Below are positions 7,563 to 11,288 of a stretch of DNA of 11,288 bases, piece after piece. Origin of the DNA: WFTC01 sp047635955 (GTDB lineage Bacteria > Patescibacteriota > Gracilibacteria > UBA1369 > 2-02-FULL-48-14); assembly GCA_047635955.1 (NCBI GenBank), contig JBLIGW010000031.1, positions 1 through 11,288 on the forward strand. The letters are read 5' to 3'. The stretch's first letter is position 1. The number at the start of each line of letters is the position of its first letter. Below the pieces are notes generated by a model. That model ran no database searches. It was not told the DNA's origin and saw only the letters and a program-made list of their open reading frames with translations. A program made the position numbers and the translations under genes.

Positions 7563-8776
7563 TCTCGAAAACTCTGACCAAATACCGAGCACTCAGTTCT
7601 GAAGTAAAAAGCATTCTGGGTGCTTATTCGGTTTACGCATTGAGTGAACGAATACTGACAGTTTTCATGGGGATTCTGGTGTATACAGCCACGAACTCCT
7701 TGGCCTTTATGGCTTTGTATTTTTTCGTCTACTTCACTGCCTGTTTACTTGGTTTTTCAGCTTGGGGTTACTTAATGAGCAAGTGGGGTCTAAATATGAG
7801 ATGGAACCATTTGAGAGCATTTTTAAGTTATATATTAGGTTTCATTTGGCTGTGGTTTTTTCAAGATGAGAGTTGGCACTATTTGGTTTTTGCTGCATTC
7901 AATGGGGCAGGCTTAGGACTATTCTGGTTGGGGCACCATACTTTTGAGATGCTTCACACCAGTGATAAAGATCGTGATTTTTATAGTGCGATGTTGGGAA
8001 CGGTAGATCATATGACGGGAATCTTGGGCCCTGGATTAGCCACGATAATATTTTTCTTCTCTGAAAAGTATTTTTCAGATCCTCTCGCTATTATATTTTT
8101 TATAATGCCTTTTCTTTACTTCTTAGTGATTCCTTTCTTGTGGAATCTTCCAGATTACATTCCAAAGAAAATCTCTAAAAAAGAGTGGAAACGTTTACGG
8201 ACTTCAAAGGAACTGTGGCCTGCCAAACGTTTTGCTTTTGTGGAGTCAATGGGGTGGGGGTCATGGGAGGTATTTTCTCCATTAATTATTATTGCGGCAC
8301 TTGAGACTTATGTGAATGTCGGAATTTTTGATACCGTTCTTGGTTTTCTTGCAATCATGATCGTCATTGTTCAGGGACATTGGCAAAACAAGGGGAATAG
8401 AAAGAAGATCTTTCATTGGGCTTCCTTCTTGCTTGTTATTTACTTCGTAGGGCTGTTTTTCTGGCCCTATAGCCCGTGGGTTTATATATTGTTGGGATTC
8501 TACTGGGAACTGGTTTATCCAGTCTATGGGACGGTCTATCACGTGATTTCTTTAAAGAACATCGACCAGCTAAGATGTGGTGAAGGACGCTTCTTTGCAG
8601 GACTACTTTATAGAGAATGGATGATCTATTTAGGAAGAATCACAAGCTTAGCCGTGATCGGAACGGTGGCGCTGTTAAGTCCAAATGACTACCTAGTTGT
8701 AGCAGTAGGTCTTTTCTGGATTTTGGCTGAGTACCTATTACTTGCCTATTTTGTGGATGGAGTTCTTGAGGATTAG
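7559..8776 (+). CDS. MFS-like transporter (12 membrane helices)
   Basis: This 405-aa integral membrane protein has about twelve hydrophobic segments in a six-plus-six pattern. They are separated by a basic cytoplasmic loop (about residues 200-228, with KKISKKEWKR), the usual architecture of the major facilitator superfamily. The stretch around residues 115-160 (GAGLGLFWLGHH, then a DRDF motif and GILGPGLA) resembles the YqgE-like MFS group of Firmicutes as I remember it, but this rests on recall, not a search. The substrate is unknown. Its ATG overlaps the uvrA stop by ATGA and has a GGGG stretch just upstream, so it is probably translated with uvrA. The gene ends with tandem TAG TAG stops, and a terminator-like hairpin follows at 8791-8820. 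Confidence 0.7.
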   Translation: MISKTLTKYRALSSEVKSILGAYSVYALSERILTVFMGILVYTATNSLAFMALYFFVYFTACLLGFSAWGYLMSKWGLNMRWNHLRAFLSYILGFIWLWFFQDESWHYLVFAAFNGAGLGLFWLGHHTFEMLHTSDKDRDFYSAMLGTVDHMTGILGPGLATIIFFFSEKYFSDPLAIIFFIMPFLYFLVIPFLWNLPDYIPKKISKKEWKRLRTSKELWPAKRFAFVESMGWGSWEVFSPLIIIAALETYVNVGIFDTVLGFLAIMIVIVQGHWQNKGNRKKIFHWASFLLVIYFVGLFFWPYSPWVYILLGFYWELVYPVYGTVYHVISLKNIDQLRCGEGRFFAGLLYREWMIYLGRITSLAVIGTVALLSPNDYLVVAVGLFWILAEYLLLAYFVDGVLED

Positions 8777-8790
8777 TAGCGAGCCTCTTA

Positions 8791-8820
8791 CTGTACTAAT
8801 GGGTCGTACAGCCATTTTTT
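8791..8820 (+). terminator. Rho-independent terminator after the uvrA-transporter unit
   Basis: Two stems are possible 15 nt after the transporter stop. CTGTAC (8791-8796) pairs perfectly with GTACAG (8806-8811). Alternatively AATGG (8798-8802) pairs with CCATT (8812-8816). Both lead into a run of six T at 8815-8820. The stems are short, so termination may be partial. The two pairings exclude each other sterically. Confidence 0.55.
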
Positions 8821-8870
8821 GGTGTAGGACTTCTTTAATATTATTTGATAGCATTTAACTAGATTAACTG

Positions 8871-9030
8871 AAATTGTGTAAAACCTATTAAAATTGTGCA
8901 AAACATGTTTAAAACAGGTGAAGCAAGAGTAAACATAACTAAGCACTATTAACTTAGTAACACTTAGGAAAACCCTTGCAAACTTAAGTAAAACTAACTA
9001 AATTATAAACAAGTTAAGTAAACCACTCCA
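8871..9030 (+). repeat. 10-bp-phased A-rich direct-repeat array upstream of the HTH gene
   Basis: Read in steps of exactly 10 bp from 8871, 15 of 16 blocks begin with AA (the exception is 8961); many continue as AAAC or AACT. Longer echoes exist at multiples of 10: AAATTGTGYAAAAC at 8871 and 8891 (13 of 14 identical), and AACTTAAGTAAAAC at 8981 versus AAGTTAAGTAAACC at 9011, with a weaker copy at 8951. The region also holds a perfect 10-bp palindrome AAACATGTTT (8901-8910), ACTTAAGT (8982-8989), and a 6-bp inverted repeat at 8938-8943/8953-8958. The plus strand is about half A and G-poor. No ORF of note fits it. It is probably a multi-site operator and/or bent promoter DNA. Confidence 0.65.
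9004..9009 (+). promoter_or_regulatory. Possible -10 (TATAAA) of the HTH gene
   Basis: TATAAA lies inside the phased array, 22 bp before the HTH ATG. The best upstream -35-like hexamer (TTGCAA, 8976-8981) is too far away at 22 bp spacing, and no TGn extension is present, so the call is weak. The start would fall near 9016 and give a leader of about 16 nt without a Shine-Dalgarno sequence. Confidence 0.25.
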
Positions 9031-9031
9031 G

Positions 9032-9205
9032 ATGATCAAGCGCCTTCTAACACCAGAAGAGGTGGCAGATGTGTTGCAATTGCATCATTTGACTGTACTT
9101 AAATACATCAAACAAAAAAAACTCCGAGCCTTAAAACTCGGGCGGGTCTATCGGATCCGAGAGGAAGATCTACAGCAGTTCTTCCAAGATCAGGCTACGG
9201 CCTAA
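9032..9205 (+). CDS. Small helix-turn-helix DNA-binding protein (excisionase/MerR-like, HTH_17; BldC-like)
   Basis: This 57-aa protein is essentially one DNA-binding domain. It starts MIKRLLTPEEVADVLQL, the typical opening of the HTH_17/excisionase family (PF12728-type). The recognition-helix region follows (HHLTVLKYIKQKKL), then the wing-like LKLGRVYRIREEDLQQF. In this family the pattern "LLTPEEVA...TV..YI..GKL.A.K.GR.YRI...DL..F" is shared by phage Xis-type proteins and Streptomyces BldC, which bind DNA as head-to-tail multimers. There is no effector domain, so it probably acts as an architectural or local regulator. No integrase or phage gene is nearby, which argues against a recombination-directionality role here. 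It sits directly behind the 10-bp-phased array, an obvious candidate binding site. The start is the only ATG fitting the domain. Confidence 0.85.
   Translation: MIKRLLTPEEVADVLQLHHLTVLKYIKQKKLRALKLGRVYRIREEDLQQFFQDQATA
9112..9142 (-). terminator. Candidate minus-strand terminator inside the HTH gene
   Basis: Read on the minus strand, CCGAG pairs with CTCGG across an 8-nt loop (7 bp with two G-U pairs and a UUAA tetraloop). AG and then eight T follow. This has intrinsic-terminator geometry and would stop transcripts running out of the convergent exported-protein operon, about 280 nt past its last stop. It overlaps the codons for KQKKLRALKLGR, so the shape could be a by-product of coding sequence. 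Confidence 0.35.
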
Positions 9206-9239
9206 AAAACCCCACTCCCCCCTTTAACTCATCTCCCGC
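9206..9239 (+). other. C-rich, G-free tract between the two small genes
   Basis: From the HTH stop to base 9237 the plus strand contains no G and has runs of four C (9210-9213), six C (9217-9222) and three C (9235-9237). C-rich, G-poor unstructured RNA is typical of Rho loading sites, so this could be a rut-like element. I see no hairpin and no ribosome binding site for the next ORF. Confidence 0.3.
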
Positions 9240-9416
9240 GTGCTCTTTAATTGCTTTTCCTGTGGCAAGCTTATCTCCTTGAAAAAGGAACTTTGTCCTT
9301 ATTGTATGGTTGATCTTTGTGCGGCACGTAATTCCGTGGAGGTGGAAGTTGAATCAAAAGTTAGAAAGCCCGTCATGAAAAAGAAATACACTTTCTTTTC
9401 TCTATTGTCTCGATAG
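9240..9416 (+). CDS. Probable small zinc-ribbon protein
   Basis: This 58-aa frame opens with GTG, 34 bases after the HTH stop. Residues 5-22 read CFSCGKLISLKKELCPYC: two CxxC knuckles (Cys5/Cys8 and Cys19/Cys22) with Gly and Pro where zinc-ribbon folds have them, which random sequence rarely gives. An acidic-then-basic tail follows (EVEVESKVRKPVMKKK), then a short hydrophobic end, YTFFSLLSR. Zinc ribbons of this kind often serve as protein- or nucleic-acid-binding modules; no specific role can be assigned. There is no Shine-Dalgarno and GTG is the only usable start, so the start is uncertain. A -1 shift near 9410 would extend the hydrophobic end as SIALLP before a stop at 9428, so a worn C-terminus is possible. 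It faces the convergent gene across 5 bases. Confidence 0.45.
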   Translation: MLFNCFSCGKLISLKKELCPYCMVDLCAARNSVEVEVESKVRKPVMKKKYTFFSLLSR

Positions 9417-9421
9417 CTTTA

Positions 9422-10498
9422 TTACCCTGAACATTGTTTCCCATATATCTCTCCTAATGCCTCTCTGATGGCAGGGAAGTCTTGAACGTTATTGTTGTTG
9501 ATCACTTGGTTCAGCTGGTCCAGGAGTATTGAAGTGTTTTTAGTGGAAGTGGCACTGATTTCTCCATAAAGAATTTTATATTCGGCCATTCGTTTGGCAC
9601 TGGCTTCAAAAGTATCGTCGTCACTTGAGCTTTCTTTGAGCTCTTCTAAGTAGGCGCTGAAAGTGTCAGGGAAGTCAGTTTTAGATTCTGCTTCTTCAAT
9701 GCCACGTGCTTGTTCAGCCTCTTCAACATTACCAGTGAATTTATCCCATGCATTAACCACACTTTGAACTACATTATCAAAATCTTCACTCGTTTCAACG
9801 TCGGGTTTAACTACATCCATAAAGCTTTGCCTTTCAGGTGCATCAATACTGAGGTCAATGGATTGCATGGTGATCAAGAAGCTATCCCAACTTTCAGAGA
9901 GTTCTGCAATAGGGCCTTCTGCACACTGACTGTATCCAATAATAGTATCACTGTATTTGCTGGTCCAATTTTCAAACATGATGTCCAGTTCATCTTCAGT
10001 GGTCATGTTTTCTTGAGTTACAAATTTTTTCACCATGTCGTTTTTCAATTTGCTGAGTATCTTTAGCTTGCGCTCTTCAAGATCACTAATGTTTGAGGTC
10101 TCACGGGCCTCTACTTTAACGTTTCGAATAAAGTAGACCTCAAGTAGGTTACGAACCATTTCAGACTCATAACCGGCAATTTTAGAGTCATAGTCTGCTA
10201 CGGTTCCACAATTAGCAGCATCTGCTCGGAATTGGTCTTTAATAGATTCATATTCTTCATAAAGAGGAAGTACGTCATTGAGCTGACACCAACTCATTGT
10301 GATTGCGTCTTTAAAATAGTTTCGGCGCATTTCTTCATTTCTAATGGTGAAGGCTACGTTGTAGTAGTCGCCCAGACACATTTTTCCGTAATCGACTATT
10401 TCATCACCAAGACTTTCTTCGGCGCTCGCAATAGAGAGAGGAAGAATCATTCCTATAGTTAGAAAGAGCATGGCAATGGCTTTTTGTAGTTTGGTCAT
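9422..10498 (-). CDS. Exported protein of unknown function
   Basis: I do not recognise this family. The 358-aa product begins MTKLQKAIAMLFLTIGMIL, a clear signal peptide (basic n-region, hydrophobic core about residues 7-23), with a likely signal-peptidase I site after ASA at residue 26. The mature part is acidic and mostly helical in appearance. It has five cysteines (41, 71, 97, 192, 356), several of which could form disulfides outside the membrane. No further membrane helix or catalytic motif is evident. I chose the ATG at 10498, which overlaps the upstream gene's stop as ATGA; a TTG at 10504 would add only two residues. It is the second gene of an operon whose upstream member also has paired cysteines, suggesting partners in one extracellular complex (inference). 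The promoter lies beyond the window. Confidence 0.75.
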   Translation of the reverse strand: MTKLQKAIAMLFLTIGMILPLSIASAEESLGDEIVDYGKMCLGDYYNVAFTIRNEEMRRNYFKDAITMSWCQLNDVLPLYEEYESIKDQFRADAANCGTVADYDSKIAGYESEMVRNLLEVYFIRNVKVEARETSNISDLEERKLKILSKLKNDMVKKFVTQENMTTEDELDIMFENWTSKYSDTIIGYSQCAEGPIAELSESWDSFLITMQSIDLSIDAPERQSFMDVVKPDVETSEDFDNVVQSVVNAWDKFTGNVEEAEQARGIEEAESKTDFPDTFSAYLEELKESSSDDDTFEASAKRMAEYKILYGEISATSTKNTSILLDQLNQVINNNNVQDFPAIREALGEIYGKQCSG

Positions 10499-11288
10499 GT
10501 GCAATAAGGTTTCTTTACGAGCTCAGTAAGAGGGGCATCTTCAGTGGCATAAGAATCTTTGATCCAGTCACTAAAATTATTAAAATGTAGCAACATGGTT
10601 TGGAATTCTCCTGCCATTTGATGGTATAGATTGTAACTAGATTCCACCTTAACCTGAAGCTCATTCCCTTCAATAATAGCAGTGAGCTCTTCAGATTTCT
10701 GTTCTTCAATTTGTATCAAAGCACTAAGCGTTTCTGTAGTACTAGTGGACGCTCCTGTAAGGGAGAGACTATTAAGATAGGCTTCTTGCTCAAATTCAGC
10801 AGCAGTTTTACCAACGCTATTCACATTATTTAAATGAGACCATTCTTCCCAGGCTTTTAGGGTGTCTTCATACTGTTCATTGGCTAGATCATCCGTGTCG
10901 TCACCGGGGTCCAATTCAATAGGAACGGGAATGGCATAAACATGGAAATCAAGATCGATGCCATCAGCGACTTCTTTACAAGTTCCATCTTCAAACCAGT
11001 TTTGAGAGACTTTATTTGGCTGAACTCCTCCACTTAAAGTAGAGTCCGTTGCCGCAGCAATGTAGTCAATATGGCACGCAATACAATTGTCCGTTTCTTC
11101 AAACTCACCCTGTGAACCAGCCGTGGTTCCCCAACTTCCTTGAACCAGGTTAACCGTGATACAAAAGATATCTCCACAGGGAAGGGCTCGCGTCCAATCT
11201 CCTTGCGAGACAACAAGTTCACTAACAAAGGCGTCAAACTCTTCACGAGTGTCTTCAGCCGCTTCTTCTTCTGGAGTCAATGCTTCGT
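10495..11288 (-). CDS. Cysteine-containing, probably exported protein, 3' part only
   Basis: Only the last 263 codons are visible; the frame is open across the right edge, so the start and any signal peptide are missing. A TTG at 11280 is not needed as a start. In the visible part (numbered from the edge) cysteines occur at 37 and 42 (LPCGDIFCIT), 68 and 71 (NCIACHID), 103 (GTCKE) and 262. CIACH is formally a CxxCH heme-c motif, but six cysteines in total fit disulfides equally well. A proline/aspartate-rich stretch (IPVPIELDPGDDTDD, about residues 118-132) separates this from a helical, coiled-coil-like C-terminal half. The stop overlaps the next gene as ATGA. I do not recognise the family. 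Export is inferred from the coupled neighbour's signal peptide and the cysteine content. Confidence 0.65.
   Translation of the reverse strand, partial: EALTPEEEAAEDTREEFDAFVSELVVSQGDWTRALPCGDIFCITVNLVQGSWGTTAGSQGEFEETDNCIACHIDYIAAATDSTLSGGVQPNKVSQNWFEDGTCKEVADGIDLDFHVYAIPVPIELDPGDDTDDLANEQYEDTLKAWEEWSHLNNVNSVGKTAAEFEQEAYLNSLSLTGASTSTTETLSALIQIEEQKSEELTAIIEGNELQVKVESSYNLYHQMAGEFQTMLLHFNNFSDWIKDSYATEDAPLTELVKKPYCT

Noticed and set aside
8791..8816. H-type pseudoknot formed by the two stems after the transporter gene.
   Set aside because: The third loop would have zero bases while crossing a 6-bp stem, which is not sterically possible. They are better read as alternative terminator stems.
8871..9205. 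Prophage or integrative element inferred from the excisionase-like gene.
   Set aside because: No integrase, attachment-site repeats or phage genes are visible. HTH_17 domains are common in chromosomal regulators.
9206..9239. G-quadruplex on the minus strand of the C-rich tract.
   Set aside because: Only three separated G runs of three or more exist, and a fourth would require splitting the six-G run with no loop.
9379..9399. AAAAGAAA/TTTCTTTT hairpin as a bidirectional terminator between the convergent genes.
   Set aside because: The 8-bp stem has only one G-C pair and no proper T run beyond the stem on either strand, so it is too weak to call.
9710..10462. Plus-strand open frames opposite the exported protein.
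   Set aside because: The minus-strand frame has a convincing signal peptide, a coupled start and full-length openness. The plus-strand frames show no domain.

Overview
The window carries ordinary bacterial genes read with TGA as a stop: the adaptor, PrsW, UvrA and the 3'-most gene all end in TGA, so code 25 lineages (Absconditabacteria, Gracilibacteria sensu stricto) are unlikely. The DNA is moderately AT-rich. Genes are tightly packed, with 4-base ATGA overlaps at four junctions and few Shine-Dalgarno sequences. There are also exported proteins with no recognisable family. This fits a Patescibacteria/CPR-type genome, perhaps Peregrinibacteria-like, but that placement is inference. No rRNA, tRNA, IS element or CRISPR array was seen.

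Layout. 1-3346 (minus): an RND efflux pump, consisting of a periplasmic-adaptor/HlyD protein followed by the RND permease, which is cut by the window edge. 3347-3482: a short divergent promoter region with an extended -10 in each direction. 3483-4600 (plus): a PrsW-family intramembrane metalloprotease and a small coupled ORF of unknown function. 4671-8776 (plus): uvrA, translationally coupled to a 12-TM MFS-like transporter, with a terminator-like hairpin behind it. 8777-9031: an A-rich intergenic region in which 15 of 16 consecutive 10-bp steps (8871-9021) begin with AA. 9032-9205 (plus): a 57-aa single-domain HTH protein of the MerR/excisionase (BldC-like) type. 9240-9416 (plus): a probable 58-aa zinc-ribbon protein. 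9422-11288 (minus): two coupled genes for exported, cysteine-containing proteins of unknown function, the upstream one cut by the right edge.

How they may work together. The RND pair forms an export or efflux unit whose adaptor has an unusually long helical region. UvrA starts nucleotide excision repair, and the coupled transporter may be co-expressed for stress tolerance. The most interesting element is the 10-bp-phased array directly in front of the small BldC-like HTH gene. Proteins of this type (BldC, phage Xis) are known to polymerise head-to-tail on direct repeats, so the array could be the binding platform of the protein encoded next to it. A 15-bp pseudo-palindromic word inside the array recurs, inverted, at the start of uvrA. 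This could link the two loci to one regulator, but a promoter-element explanation or chance is also possible.
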